From: Hyphomicrobiaceae bacterium
GTDB taxonomy: Bacteria > Pseudomonadota > Alphaproteobacteria > Rhizobiales > Methyloligellaceae
Direction: 5' to 3'
Assembly (NCBI GenBank): GCA_020637815.1
Contig: JACKJS010000001.1
Span: 124,001 to 188,000, forward strand
Length of the DNA stretch: 64,000 bases
Shown: positions 30,777-39,691 of the stretch, piece after piece
Position numbering within the stretch: position 1 is the first letter of the stretch
Layout of the letters: each line of letters begins with the position of its first letter
Position numbers and translations under genes: made by a program
The notes under the pieces: model-generated
Told to the model about the DNA's origin: nothing
What the model saw: the letters and a program-made list of their open reading frames with translations, nothing else
Databases searched by the model: none

Positions 30777-32762
30777 TCAAGCAAAGAGCTTGGCAACGGG
30801 GGGCGGGCGCATCGTCAGGTGTGCCAGATCCTGGTAGGCCCCTCGTCTGCGCAGCATGGCGGGATGGCTGCCGCGTGAAAAGACGACGGTCTTGGTGGCG
30901 TACTCTGGGCCGGAGAGATCTGACGCGGTGACAAGTGGACTGCTCTTGCCGGACAGGACGTTGCTGGTCTGTCCGAGGCGCTTGGATATGGCAGCGGCAA
31001 GTTCCTCGTCGGGTTGCATATAGCAACGTACACGGGCGTCCTCGGGAATGCCGTCTCCGGCATTGAGGCCATAGGCGGTCCTCAGCTGGCGAATGTTCTG
31101 GGCGAACATCCATAAGCGCAGGCCCGCGCTACGGCCGGTGGCCTGCATCTGCAAGATGCTTTTGAAATTGCCGAGCTGAGGCATCTCATCAAGAAAGAAC
31201 GTTATGGGGGGCTCATCAGGCTTAGCTTCGTAGTTAAGCAATAAGCGCATGTGCTGGAAAACGAGCAGGCGGAGGATCGGCGCGTAAGCGGGAATATCGT
31301 CAATGGGGAGGGAAATGTAGACGGTTGTTCCGGGTCGTGTGCGCAGATCGAGGGGACTCCAATCGCTGGAGGCCATGGCGCGTTGCGCGAATGGTTCGCG
31401 GGCGAAGCTGGAGATGTGCGAGCGGGCTGTATCGAAAATGGTTTCGAGACGGTTGTTCTCGTCCTCGCTGATTCCGTTCCTTATGGCGAGTGCGGCCGCG
31501 CGCAGGTCATCGACGCCGTGCTTCTCGGCAAGTCCCTGCATGAGGGTGAGGATGTGTTCGGTTGAGTCTGCTAGGACAATCTTGTTGTTCTGTTTGGTGG
31601 TGCTGGTGTCGAGGCTGAGAAAGCGGGCGAGCTGGGGCAAGTTGCGGGTGCTCTTGGGAGAAGACAACGCGATGGTGGTTGCAAACGCCCAAAGGAAGTT
31701 GCGGGCGCGGTTCTCCCAGTAGGGATCCTTGAGATTGGGATTGTCTGCAATGACTTGGTAGGTGAAGACATTGCAGTCGGACGGCGCGTGCATCGGGTCG
31801 TTGGAGATGAAGTCAAACGGGTTGAAGCGGTTTGACCGGTGCTCGGTGTTGGTGGGTGAGAAACGATATACGGGGCCGAAGTGCTTGGAACGGTAGCCGG
31901 CCGTTTTCTCCCAAAGCTCTCCCTTCACGTCCAGGACAACGGCGGAGCCAGTATAGGTCAAAAGATTGCGGATCACCTGGGATGAGGTCTTGCCGGCGCC
32001 TGAGCTGGCTATGGTGATGAGGCTTTCGTTTCCGTTGAAGTAGACCGGTGACTCCTGGTCGTCGTCGGTGAAACCGATGACAAGTGAGGACGGGGACTTT
32101 TCAAGCGATAGAGAGGCGTCGGTGGCGAAGTCGTCGCGGGTCATGAAGCGGGCCCCGCTATGGAGACCCGGAACGTTGGCTGGGGCGGAAGAGCCGGTCG
32201 TCGGCGTTAAAGCGGCAATGCGGTTGGCAGTTTCGGAGATTACGGACGTATAAGCGGGAAGTGCACGGGAGAAGAGCTGGGGAATCAGTGTGCGGACCTC
32301 TTGCATGCGGGGATCGGCAGCAATGGCGTCGTTGGGAACGAGCTGAGCCTGTGTGCCGTCGCCAAAAGCGACGCTGCGGAGAAAGTTGTTCCATTCAGTG
32401 AGTGTGATTGCGCGTTGGGCAGCGAGCTGCGCCATGGAACGAATAAGGGCAAGCTCTCTATCGTCAAGAGAGATGATGGGGCGGTGGATAGTGAAGCGGT
32501 CCAGCAGTTTGTAGACCTTGCCGATATTGCGGTTGTGCAAAAAACTCTCGGCGCTGTGAGTGAGTATGGCGAGGCCGGGGCCACCTTTGGTGAGCAATCC
32601 TGCGCCGGCTTTGAGGATGGAACCTCCAAAGGTGGGTTTGCCGGGATAAGCCTGGTCAAGAAAGTTGTCGATTTGCTTGCTGGGGATGCGCCAGAGGATG
32701 TCGCCAACGGGGATGATAAGTTGTGTTGATTTGTCAGCGAGAGTGTTGCTGACCGTTGCCAT
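30777..32762 (-). CDS. VirD4/TraG-type conjugative coupling protein
   Basis: About 661 residues from the ATG at MATVSNTLADK; an open frame extends 35 codons further into the phosphatase gene from a TTG. The ATPase has Walker A (IASSGAGKTSSQ) and Walker B with DE (FFLDEMPQLG). TraG/VirD4 proteins link the relaxase-DNA complex to the type IV secretion channel and pump it. The N-terminal part has only weak hydrophobic segments (GGSILKAGAGLLTKGGPGLA), so membrane anchoring may be reduced or provided by a partner. It lies between the unknown genes and the phosphatase/vWA/kinase set. Confidence 0.85.
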   Translation of the reverse strand: MATVSNTLADKSTQLIIPVGDILWRIPSKQIDNFLDQAYPGKPTFGGSILKAGAGLLTKGGPGLAILTHSAESFLHNRNIGKVYKLLDRFTIHRPIISLDDRELALIRSMAQLAAQRAITLTEWNNFLRSVAFGDGTQAQLVPNDAIAADPRMQEVRTLIPQLFSRALPAYTSVISETANRIAALTPTTGSSAPANVPGLHSGARFMTRDDFATDASLSLEKSPSSLVIGFTDDDQESPVYFNGNESLITIASSGAGKTSSQVIRNLLTYTGSAVVLDVKGELWEKTAGYRSKHFGPVYRFSPTNTEHRSNRFNPFDFISNDPMHAPSDCNVFTYQVIADNPNLKDPYWENRARNFLWAFATTIALSSPKSTRNLPQLARFLSLDTSTTKQNNKIVLADSTEHILTLMQGLAEKHGVDDLRAAALAIRNGISEDENNRLETIFDTARSHISSFAREPFAQRAMASSDWSPLDLRTRPGTTVYISLPIDDIPAYAPILRLLVFQHMRLLLNYEAKPDEPPITFFLDEMPQLGNFKSILQMQATGRSAGLRLWMFAQNIRQLRTAYGLNAGDGIPEDARVRCYMQPDEELAAAISKRLGQTSNVLSGKSSPLVTASDLSGPEYATKTVVFSRGSHPAMLRRRGAYQDLAHLTMRPPPVAKLFA

Positions 32763-32784
32763 GAAATGGAGGGGATCAACCTTA

Positions 32785-33663
32785 TCAGGTGGGTTGTACA
32801 ACGGCGTCCTCGGGTTGAGCTGGGGCGGCAGGCTGTTCGGGGTTTTGCTCGTTTGAGCGGTAGGCAACGATCAGTGTGCGGTCGTCGTTGTTGTCGGCTG
32901 GGCGCTGGAAGAGAAACTCGGCGAAGTAGCGCGATAATTGGTGGGGCGGGTACTCCTGATGAACGAGGTGCATCTCATCAATGAATGGCGTACCGAGGTG
33001 CAGCGGGTCACCGGGGTGGCGTATCTGGGAGAAGAAGTTATTGGCGCCGTCGGTGGCAAGGATGACGCCTCTAATTGCGTTGCTCGGCGTGGCGTGGGTG
33101 GTGAGAAGGTCGGGCCAATGATCGTGAACGAGAGTGAGCACCTTGGCGCTGGAAGGTTGCGGAGCTGAGCAGAGTGACTGAACGCTAAGAGGGTTGGCGG
33201 GCGTGCTGGGGCTGTCGATTAGGGCGGCTACGGATGAATCGCCGAGGTTGGCCGAGTAGACTGTGTGGGGAGTGATTGCGACGGCAGCAAGAGTTGCGGC
33301 GTAGTCGCTTAATGGCGCTTCAGCAGTTGTGGCCAAGTGCTGCAGTTCGGTGTGAGCTGCGGTAAAGGCGGAACGCAACGCTGAGGCGTTAAGGGTGCCC
33401 GCACTTACTTGAGAAATAAGGTGGGTCACGACGGTTGAAACCGCCGTGGCGGCGCCGTCGTGGCTTCTGGGTTTGCTGCCAACACCGTCTGCAATGGCAA
33501 GAATAAGGGTGTCATGTGCTTGGGCAACGGCGTAGGCGTCTTGGTACGGCTCGCCTTTGCGGATGTGTCCCTTGCCCTTCTGTGCCGCAAGGGAAATTAC
33601 CCAGGGGGCGGCACAGAAGGTTTGCAGGTGTACGGAGCTTGGCGGGGTTTGGATATCAAACAT
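32785..33663 (-). CDS. PP2C-family protein phosphatase (TerY-P triad)
   Basis: 292 residues. The metal-binding PP2C residues are visible: GEPYQDAYAV (Asp42), LAIADGVGSK (Asp59-Gly60), later ATDGANNF and the final NNDDRTLIVAY. A serine/threonine phosphatase acting on products of the neighbouring kinase is expected. The start overlaps the vWA gene stop by eight bases. The order vWA, PP2C with a kinase nearby is the TerY-P triad (compare E. coli yegL, yegK, yegI). The Pro/Gln-rich C-terminus looks disordered. Confidence 0.8.
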   Translation of the reverse strand: MFDIQTPPSSVHLQTFCAAPWVISLAAQKGKGHIRKGEPYQDAYAVAQAHDTLILAIADGVGSKPRSHDGAATAVSTVVTHLISQVSAGTLNASALRSAFTAAHTELQHLATTAEAPLSDYAATLAAVAITPHTVYSANLGDSSVAALIDSPSTPANPLSVQSLCSAPQPSSAKVLTLVHDHWPDLLTTHATPSNAIRGVILATDGANNFFSQIRHPGDPLHLGTPFIDEMHLVHQEYPPHQLSRYFAEFLFQRPADNNDDRTLIVAYRSNEQNPEQPAAPAQPEDAVVQPT

Positions 33664-34543
33664 CGCTAGCTCGGATGGTGCCGGCGCCTTGGGTTAGGTG
33701 CTCCTGGGCAGCTTTGATGGCAATGGGGAGGTCGTCGCCATCGCTATCGCCGAAGGTCTCAGTGACTCTGGATACAACGTGGGTCACCAGGGCTATGAGG
33801 TCGGGCATGCTTTGGATGCCTTGTGATAGTTCGTACACGGTTTCGGTGCCGGATAGCCGGGAAAGAGCTTCTTGGCCGGTAAGTACCGTGCCGGTTTCGT
33901 CACGGGGCGAATAGTCGGGATCGACGATGCGACAGCCGTTGGGGGTAATGAAGTGGATGATGACGGCCTGCTGGCGTTCGGGGTTGCTGCCGCCCGAAAG
34001 CTTGGTCAGGCGCGCATGCATTTTGTCCCACAAGGGTGTGCCGATAGCGAAGTCTGTGGGGGCGCCATCAGTAATGTGGAAGATATGCGCAAGGCCGGAC
34101 GAGGGAATGTTGTTGGCGGGGTCTTTGTAGTAGCGGAGTCGTTCCGCGATCTGGTTCAGCGCTTCATTGAGGGCAGCATAGGTGCAGGTGGAGCGGCGTG
34201 CGTCGAAATTGACGGAGTGCGGAAGGTTGGTTGCGATGGTCCAATCTATTTCAACGACCGGATCGTCTGAGTAGGAAATAACGCAGACATCGATCTGGTG
34301 GTTTTTATCGGCCAGCTCGTTGCCCGGAGGGGGCATGCGGAGCATTTCCAGGATGTCGGTCAGCGTTTGGTTGATGGTGTAGATGTCGGCGTCGTTGCCG
34401 CCCATGGCGGTGGATGCCGAAACGTCAACGAGGAAGAGGAAGGGATAGCGGGTCAGGTGCTTCTGATCGTCGGGAACGATTCCGCCTGCGGAGATCGCGG
34501 CGGAGAGACCACTGCGGATGACGGCGCTGGGGTCAGAACTCAT
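33656..34543 (-). CDS. von Willebrand factor A protein, TerY/YegL type
   Basis: 295 residues. The metal-ion adhesion site DVSAS is at residues 40-44 (FLFLVDVSASTAMGG), with further MIDAS residues in a Thr loop and ITDGAPTDF. The size and start (YPFLFLVDVSAS) fit TerY/YegL proteins, cytoplasmic vWA proteins that act with a PP2C phosphatase and a kinase. Its substrate and partner are unknown. It is the most upstream gene of the vWA-phosphatase-coupling protein unit. Confidence 0.8.
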   Translation of the reverse strand: MSSDPSAVIRSGLSAAISAGGIVPDDQKHLTRYPFLFLVDVSASTAMGGNDADIYTINQTLTDILEMLRMPPPGNELADKNHQIDVCVISYSDDPVVEIDWTIATNLPHSVNFDARRSTCTYAALNEALNQIAERLRYYKDPANNIPSSGLAHIFHITDGAPTDFAIGTPLWDKMHARLTKLSGGSNPERQQAVIIHFITPNGCRIVDPDYSPRDETGTVLTGQEALSRLSGTETVYELSQGIQSMPDLIALVTHVVSRVTETFGDSDGDDLPIAIKAAQEHLTQGAGTIRASDV

Positions 34544-35142
34544 GTCGGGCTCCTTTCAACGAGTGCGGGTGGTGTTGCGACGGATTCAAGCCGCCACCTG
34601 ACTTGTCAAGCGATTCTTGGTTGGCGGGGGGGAGGATGGTGCTCGTTTGTATCAGTGCGGGAATTGGAGAACGCATTGAGAATCGGGAGAATTACGTCAT
34701 GGGCTATTACCGGTAGGCCGGAGCAAAAAACCACCGCTCGGGTTTGGTAGGTACAGCGTTTGGTTGTCTTTGAATGGCCGGGGGTCTGTGGGGGGGAGAG
34801 TTGCGGGAGCGGTTAAACCAATGGGGGCGGCGATCCGGTGGCTTGCGGAGTGGTCCTGGCGGGAGTGGCAACAGGGCTTCTGGTATTGCCATAGATACGT
34901 GTGCCGATGGGGCGTGAGCGGGTGGGCGAATGGGAGCAGCACTCACCTGAATACCCGTCGTTGGCGATGCCAATAGCCAGGCGAGTGAGAGTGGCAGACC
35001 GCAGAGCACGGCAAGCAGGACTGCTGCGAGGATGAGTCTGCGGAGGGGGAGACGAAGTCGTGTTGTAGCGACGGGTGTGGCTGGAGGTGGAGGTGCCGGT
35101 TGAGGAACTGGTTGCTGGAGCGAGTGGGTCGGTGCAGGCGGT
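34544..35142. other. Interval between the vWA and kinase genes
   Basis: No strongly supported gene except the possible small membrane protein listed separately. The DNA is Pro-codon and repeat rich on the minus strand. The part next to 34543 probably holds the promoter of the vWA gene. Confidence 0.3.
34707..35009 (-). CDS. Possible small membrane/secreted Pro-rich protein
   Basis: The minus-strand frame continues upstream of 35009 into the kinase gene without an ATG and encodes a Pro-rich run, then a hydrophobic segment LILAAVLLAVLCGLPLSLAW, then a Pro/Arg-rich tail. A GTG at 35009 would start inside the hydrophobic part. It may be a single-pass membrane protein with an unusual start, or a chance frame. 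Confidence 0.25.
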   Translation of the reverse strand: MLCGLPLSLAWLLASPTTGIQVSAAPIRPPAHAPSAHVSMAIPEALLPLPPGPLRKPPDRRPHWFNRSRNSPPHRPPAIQRQPNAVPTKPERWFFAPAYR

Positions 35143-36189
35143 TCAGGCTGAGGGTCGTGGAAGAGACCTCCAGTGCTGCCCGAGGAGGGTACGCCATTGG
35201 CCTAGGGGAACAGGGTTTTTGGTGGTGAAAGTTTGGCGAAATGCCTTTCGAATGGGAACAGGTAGGGCGCGGTACTTGTCGAGGGCGTAGCGGGATACGG
35301 GGTATCTGTCCGGCTGTTCGTATGGGAAGGCATATCGGTCGATAAGATCGTCCGGGTTGCTATCGCTTGAAATGAATGGGTGGAGATTGGGCACGCCAAC
35401 GTCGGCCATGATGAGCTGAAAAAGCAGAATGGTAGCAACGAAGGTGTCGTGGGCCTCGGTCAGCTGCGTGGTCTGTTTTTGTGTGCGGATTCCCGGGGAG
35501 CGAAAAGAGGGCGTGGTGCCGGCGGCGGTGTAGGAACGGTGGCCGGCTTCGGGACACGTGAACTGGAACGAGTCGGTGTCGATGAAGAAAACCTGTTTGA
35601 AGTTGTTGGAGACACGGACATTGCTCGCGCTGAGGTCACCAAAGACAAAGCGCCACGGGTGAGCGTGAAGCAGCTCTATCTGCCCCAGCAAGGTGCGCGC
35701 GATGTGCAGGGTATCGGGAGACTTGAGGCGGTGGCGAACACGAGGCACAGACACGAGCTGAGCGAGCGAGCTGGTGGTCTGGAGGTTTACCATGGTGAAG
35801 CCAGCTAGCCTCTCGGTGAAGTTGTCTTCGGTAATGGTAGCGCTACCGCTGAAAAGAAGAGACAGGGGCCAAGCTGCAAATGGCAGCTCTTTCGAAAGCT
35901 GGCTGCGGTAGCGGGCGAGAAGAAGAAGTTGTTCGGCTGGGGCAGTCTCGCTCTTGAGACGCTGGCGCATTTTATCGTTGTAGAGCTTGGCGAGAAGCGG
36001 CGGATTTGACGGGGGAACGACCTTCCAAATTGTGCTCGAACCCGCAAGTGACGTGAGAAGCTCGCCGATGGAAAGCGACGACCAGTGGAGCCGATCGGGC
36101 GCGGGATAGGAAAGAGCCGGGACTGTTTCGCCTGCCCAGCTTTTAGCGGCGCCGGCCGCGACGTTTCTTGGTTTGGCGTGCTGGTTCAT
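35143..36189 (-). CDS. YegI-like protein kinase (TerY-P triad)
   Basis: About 348 residues from MNQHAKPRNVAAG; this start overlaps the relaxase stop by 47 bases, and longer starts fall wholly in relaxase sequence. Kinase residues: Lys68 in LLAKLY, catalytic loop FGDLSASN with Asp185 and Asn190 (the usual His is Phe), and FIDTDSFQF in place of DFG (Asp204). This D-x-D-S-F-Q form is typical of YegI-type kinases that act with a vWA and a PP2C protein. It probably phosphorylates proteins of the same module. Cytoplasmic, no membrane segment seen. Confidence 0.75.
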   Translation of the reverse strand: MNQHAKPRNVAAGAAKSWAGETVPALSYPAPDRLHWSSLSIGELLTSLAGSSTIWKVVPPSNPPLLAKLYNDKMRQRLKSETAPAEQLLLLARYRSQLSKELPFAAWPLSLLFSGSATITEDNFTERLAGFTMVNLQTTSSLAQLVSVPRVRHRLKSPDTLHIARTLLGQIELLHAHPWRFVFGDLSASNVRVSNNFKQVFFIDTDSFQFTCPEAGHRSYTAAGTTPSFRSPGIRTQKQTTQLTEAHDTFVATILLFQLIMADVGVPNLHPFISSDSNPDDLIDRYAFPYEQPDRYPVSRYALDKYRALPVPIRKAFRQTFTTKNPVPLGQWRTLLGQHWRSLPRPSA

Positions 36190-37495
36190 CGGGTTCGTGT
36201 TCCGGTTCTGCTGAATGGTCGGCTTGTTCTTTGTCGGATGATTTGGGCGTGTCCTTGGTGCCGAAGGCATGCTCGGCAGCGTCGGCAATGAGCTGGTCGA
36301 GGGCGGAGTTCTGTTTGTTGAGTTGTTCTTGGGCCGCGTCTCGTTCGCGGACTGCGCGGTCGAGCTGCTTGTCATCTACAAAGCCTGCGCCGTGAAGGGC
36401 GAAGGCAAGGTCAAAGCTGGCGGAGGCGCTGTCGTAGGCGGTGTAAGCGTTCTGTTGGTCAGCGGCTTTGCGTTCTTTGTCGCTCATGGCCGCCTCGGGC
36501 TTGGATGGCTTCTTAGCGTGGCGGGCTGCTTCTTGTTCGACACGACGAAGGGCTCGGTACTGGGTTGCATGCACGTCCTGGTCGAGCAGATTGGCTTCTG
36601 AAAGCACTTCCGTCAATTCGACGCGCTCGCGGGCGGTGCGGAGTTCTTTGTCAAATGACGTGCCGGCTGGTTTGTCGCGTTGAGCGAGCGAAGCTGAGAG
36701 GGTCGAGCCAAAGCGCTGGTGTAGATCCTTGAGACGGGTCTCTTTGGAGAACGCTGAGAGCTTGTGCTTGTTAACTCCGTCGAACACGACGACCCCTTGC
36801 CCCTTCCCTTCGATGCGGTAGCCGAGGGCGGCAAGCGCCGAATGGAATTGTTCCCAGTTGGTCGCTGAGTGATACACGGCGAGGAAAGCGGCCCGGCGGC
36901 GCTGCGAGAGCCTGGCCGGAGCCGCGTTGACCTTCACTTGGCGGCGCGCTTTGCGGAATGGACCGTCGTGCGGTCGGCGCGGTGTCGAGCTGGAGCGGAA
37001 GCGCTCGGGGTCGTTGAACCGGCCCGGAACGTAGTCGATGCCCATACTCTCGGATTGTCGGCGCAAACTTTGCTCGATGCGGCGGTAGTCGTGGGAGGTT
37101 TTCCAAGCGAGGTTCGTTTCGGGGTGAACGCGGTTCACGACAATGTGGATGTGGCGGTGCTTCGTGTCCTGATGGGCGATGTAGAGAGCCTGGTGCTCGG
37201 ACAAGCCGAGGTCAGCGCAAGTAACATCGGCAACCTGGCGCATGATGTCGTCGGTTGGGGCCTCATTGTGGTGCCAAGATATGACGTAGTGATAGACGGG
37301 GTTCTTGACGCGCTTTGAACGGGCGGCCGTGGCGCGCATCAAGGCTGGTGCCTTCTCCGGGTCTTCAAGAGCGAGGTTACGCGTTTCAGACCAGGCAACG
37401 CGGTTGGCTTCGGGTGGGTTCTTGCGGTCGCCGTGCAAGAGATACGCAACGAGTCCTTTGAAGCCCTTCCCTGGCTTCGGCACCTTACCGATCAT
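36143..37495 (-). CDS. mobA: MOBP-type relaxase (MobA/TraI-like)
   Basis: 450 residues. The catalytic Tyr is probably Tyr18 in GFKGLVAYLL. The three-His metal motif is KHRHIHIVVNRVHP (His113, His115, His117). It nicks oriT and leads the strand into the recipient. Residues 200-300 form a DNA-binding extension, followed by a long helical, charged tail ending DEP...TKKRRGRRR. It overlaps mobC by four bases. The Arg-rich end is a plausible type IV secretion signal. Confidence 0.85.
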   Translation of the reverse strand: MIGKVPKPGKGFKGLVAYLLHGDRKNPPEANRVAWSETRNLALEDPEKAPALMRATAARSKRVKNPVYHYVISWHHNEAPTDDIMRQVADVTCADLGLSEHQALYIAHQDTKHRHIHIVVNRVHPETNLAWKTSHDYRRIEQSLRRQSESMGIDYVPGRFNDPERFRSSSTPRRPHDGPFRKARRQVKVNAAPARLSQRRRAAFLAVYHSATNWEQFHSALAALGYRIEGKGQGVVVFDGVNKHKLSAFSKETRLKDLHQRFGSTLSASLAQRDKPAGTSFDKELRTARERVELTEVLSEANLLDQDVHATQYRALRRVEQEAARHAKKPSKPEAAMSDKERKAADQQNAYTAYDSASASFDLAFALHGAGFVDDKQLDRAVRERDAAQEQLNKQNSALDQLIADAAEHAFGTKDTPKSSDKEQADHSAEPEHEPDEPARQTKKRRGRRR

Positions 37496-37890
37496 GCAAG
37501 GAGCTTCTCCATAGCGGCGACAATCTGGCTGAATGCGAGCTGGTGATTGTTGAGAACGTATTGGAGTTCGCCGCGCGTAATCGGCACCATGCCGGTGTTG
37601 GCCTGCTTGGCGATCTGGTTCACGTTCGTGCCCAGCTTCTTGATTTGCATGGCAAGATCGTGAAGGGCCGCAATCTGCAACTGGGTCGCATGAGTATGGG
37701 GCTTCTTGCGGCGCACTTCCTTCCCTGCTGCTTCATCTAAAGTCATGAGAACGGTTGAGCGAACGAAGCCCGCAACGGTCTGACCGACTGCATCGGCATG
37801 TTGGGTGACAGTCTGCAACTGCGCGTCCGTGAACTGCACTTTCACGCGATTGGAGAGCGGTTCGGATTTGGTGTGGCCACTCGGTGGCAT
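37492..37890 (-). CDS. mobC: MobC-like relaxosome protein
   Basis: 132 residues from MPPSGHTKSEPLSNRVKVQF; a longer frame to 38088 runs through oriT-like DNA and is unlikely. The N-terminal VKVQFTDAQLQTVTQHADAV is a ribbon-helix-helix, and KKLGTNVNQIAKQANTG is the MobC signature. MobC binds oriT and helps melt the nick region for the relaxase encoded next to it. Confidence 0.8.
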   Translation of the reverse strand: MPPSGHTKSEPLSNRVKVQFTDAQLQTVTQHADAVGQTVAGFVRSTVLMTLDEAAGKEVRRKKPHTHATQLQIAALHDLAMQIKKLGTNVNQIAKQANTGMVPITRGELQYVLNNHQLAFSQIVAAMEKLLA

Positions 37891-38280
37891 AGTGTCTTTG
37901 AGCCCTCCCGGCGTTTGAGGGACAAGCAATAGTGCTCTTGAGGCCACGGGCCGAATGAGCCGCCTTTGGGTCCATTTATGGGCCCAAAGGCATTGCTTGC
38001 TCCCAATCACCAAACATACAGGTGTTGCAAGCGTAAGTTCCATACAGCGTGCATACCCAACATGCACAAAAGTGCGAAACGGACACACCTGCGGTGTGGC
38101 TTGTTTCGTGCCAGCGGGGGCTCTGCCCCCGGACCCCCGGGATTTATTGTCAGTGATAGCTAGAGGTTGGTGATGCCTAAACAGGCGCTGTCGCGGATTC
38201 GGCGGGGGTCTGGGGGTGTTTGGTGATTAAAGCTGAGGCCCGGCGCTATAGCCGAGAGGAAAGCGTCTCAAAAGGCGAGT
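37891..38280. other. Candidate origin of transfer (oriT) region
   Basis: Noncoding, directly upstream of mobC-mobA, the usual oriT position. It has an inverted repeat at 37962-37991 nested in CAAGCAAT/ATTGCTTG at 37923-37930 and 37992-37999, and a G/C-rich block CGGGGGCTCTGCCCCCGG at 38117-38134 followed by ACCCCCGGGATTTATT. I could not name a nick sequence. Confidence 0.45.
37962..37991. repeat. Inverted repeat in the oriT candidate
   Basis: GCCTTTGGGTCC and GGGCCCAAAGGC form a 12-bp stem with one G-T pair around ATTTAT. Confidence 0.6.
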
Positions 38281-38613
38281 TTAGCGGGTGGGGTAAGCGC
38301 GCTTGTTGGTGCGGCGGGAGTAGCGGTAGTGCTCGGGCAGCTCGGGAACGGCAACGTCCTTCAGATCTTTGAACGAGACGGAGAACAACTGGGCGGGGCC
38401 GATTTGCAGCTCGCCGGCGACATGTTGGATGACGGCCTCGCGGACGGCATCGACACAGCGCTCGTACTCACATGGCCAGGTCATCAGGCCGGGTTCGGTG
38501 TGCAAAGTCACGCCGCCGCTTTCCTCATCGGAGGTGAAGTAGCAGAGGACGGAGGCAAAGCGCGTGACGTAGACGCGGTGCTCTCGGTTTTCGGTGCATA
38601 CAGTTATGAGCAT
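38281..38613 (-). CDS. Hypothetical element protein, 110 aa
   Basis: Start at MLITVCTENREHRVYVTRFA; upstream codons look noncoding. Alternating strands (VLCYFTSDEESGGVTLHTEP) then a helix (CVDAVREAVIQHVAGELQIG) and a basic end (RYSRRTNKRAYPTR). No family recognised. Upstream of the oriT candidate in the same orientation as the mobilisation genes. Confidence 0.45.
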   Translation of the reverse strand: MLITVCTENREHRVYVTRFASVLCYFTSDEESGGVTLHTEPGLMTWPCEYERCVDAVREAVIQHVAGELQIGPAQLFSVSFKDLKDVAVPELPEHYRYSRRTNKRAYPTR

Positions 38614-38733
38614 GGTGCCAAGCTTGCGGGTTGTGCGCCGTTCGGCAAGAGAGGGTGGTGCCAAGATAAGCACTCGGTGGGGTTCGGGCACATGGTTGGT
38701 GCCAGCACTGTGGCAAATGAAGAACAGCGGGGG

Positions 38734-39030
38734 CTAACAGAACGGAACGTCCAGCTCGCGGATGGTGTTGGCGCGGGCGTGTGGGCAACCGCCCTCGGTG
38801 TCGAGCAATTCGCACACCCCGTCTTTGACGTGCTCGCAGGGATATCCGCAGTCGATTTTGTCGGCCGCAGCGTCGCGTGCCAGGACGGCGGCTTGCTTCA
38901 TGGCGCGCTCGAAAATGCGGGTGGAGAGCGTGAGCGACCAGCCGTCTGTGAGGCGGTCGTTGGGCGTTTGGCCGTTCATCATGCGGACGAACAGGTGCGT
39001 GGCCCATTCGGTGGGTGTGTGCTTGATCAT
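38734..39030 (-). CDS. Small Cys-rich hypothetical protein
   Basis: 98 residues. A helical N-terminus (EWATHLFVRMMNGQTPNDRL) leads to a cluster CGYPCEHVKDGVCELLDTEG followed by Cys-Pro-His, which could bind a metal. No recognised family. It belongs to a run of small leftward genes between the DUF/HTH region and oriT. Confidence 0.5.
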   Translation of the reverse strand: MIKHTPTEWATHLFVRMMNGQTPNDRLTDGWSLTLSTRIFERAMKQAAVLARDAAADKIDCGYPCEHVKDGVCELLDTEGGCPHARANTIRELDVPFC

Positions 39031-39160
39031 GGGGTGAGTCTAGCGAAGCCGGGAGTCGGCGGTCTAGCGGATATGGACGCGGTAGCGAGATTTGATTGGG
39101 GCTGACGCGGAACACACCAAAGACCGCGCACGCGGCGCGGTCTGTTGATGAGGCGAGCGG

Positions 39161-39397
39161 CTACGCAATTTGCTGCGGCTGCTCGCTACCCTGGGCGGGC
39201 TTCTCTTTGCGGATGCGAACCACCAGGCGGCCGGAACCGTCGATGGGTACCAAGTCGAGGGCGAGGTTCATCCCTTCGGTGTCCTCGTGGATCCATCCGG
39301 CGCCTACTTTGGTCCAGAAGGCGGATTTACCTTCGCCACGGACGTGAAAGATGTCGTGGGTCGGCTTGCGGTTGGTGGTTTTGGTTTGAGTGTCCGT
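39161..39397 (-). CDS. Small element protein, 78 aa (DUF736-like style)
   Basis: MTDTQTKTTNRKPTHDIFHV start preceded by AGGAGAT-type ribosome sequence. DIFHVRGEGKSAFWTKVGAG, then NLALDLVPIDGSGRLVVRIR, resembles the small beta proteins found beside transfer genes in proteobacterial elements (DUF736 type), where they are thought to be single-strand DNA-related. Function not shown. Confidence 0.6.
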   Translation of the reverse strand, partial: TDTQTKTTNRKPTHDIFHVRGEGKSAFWTKVGAGWIHEDTEGMNLALDLVPIDGSGRLVVRIRKEKPAQGSEQPQQIA

Positions 39398-39691
39398 CAT
39401 GTTGGCTATCTCCTGTTTGGTTGAAGGCCACACCTGTTGCGGCCTGTCGAGGGTCAGGGGAGCCATCGGGGAGAACAGGCGCGACAATGAGGAGGGGGAT
39501 CACCCGGCTGCACTGAGCGGAGCGAGGGAAGCTGGGGACACCTCTTGGCGTGCCTGCGCCGTGGCTCAGACCACTCGACGGAAGGCCGTGCGGTGTGGTT
39601 CCTCTTCAAGCGGATGGAGAGCGGAGAACTGGCGCTGCAAAGCAGTGGTGGCTGCAAAGCGCCACGGGACTAGTGTGCGTCTCGGAGAAAG

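Noticed and set aside
37891..38088. Long N-terminal extension of MobC
   Set aside because: The extension runs through palindromic oriT-like DNA and does not resemble MobC; the ATG at 37890 gives the expected protein.
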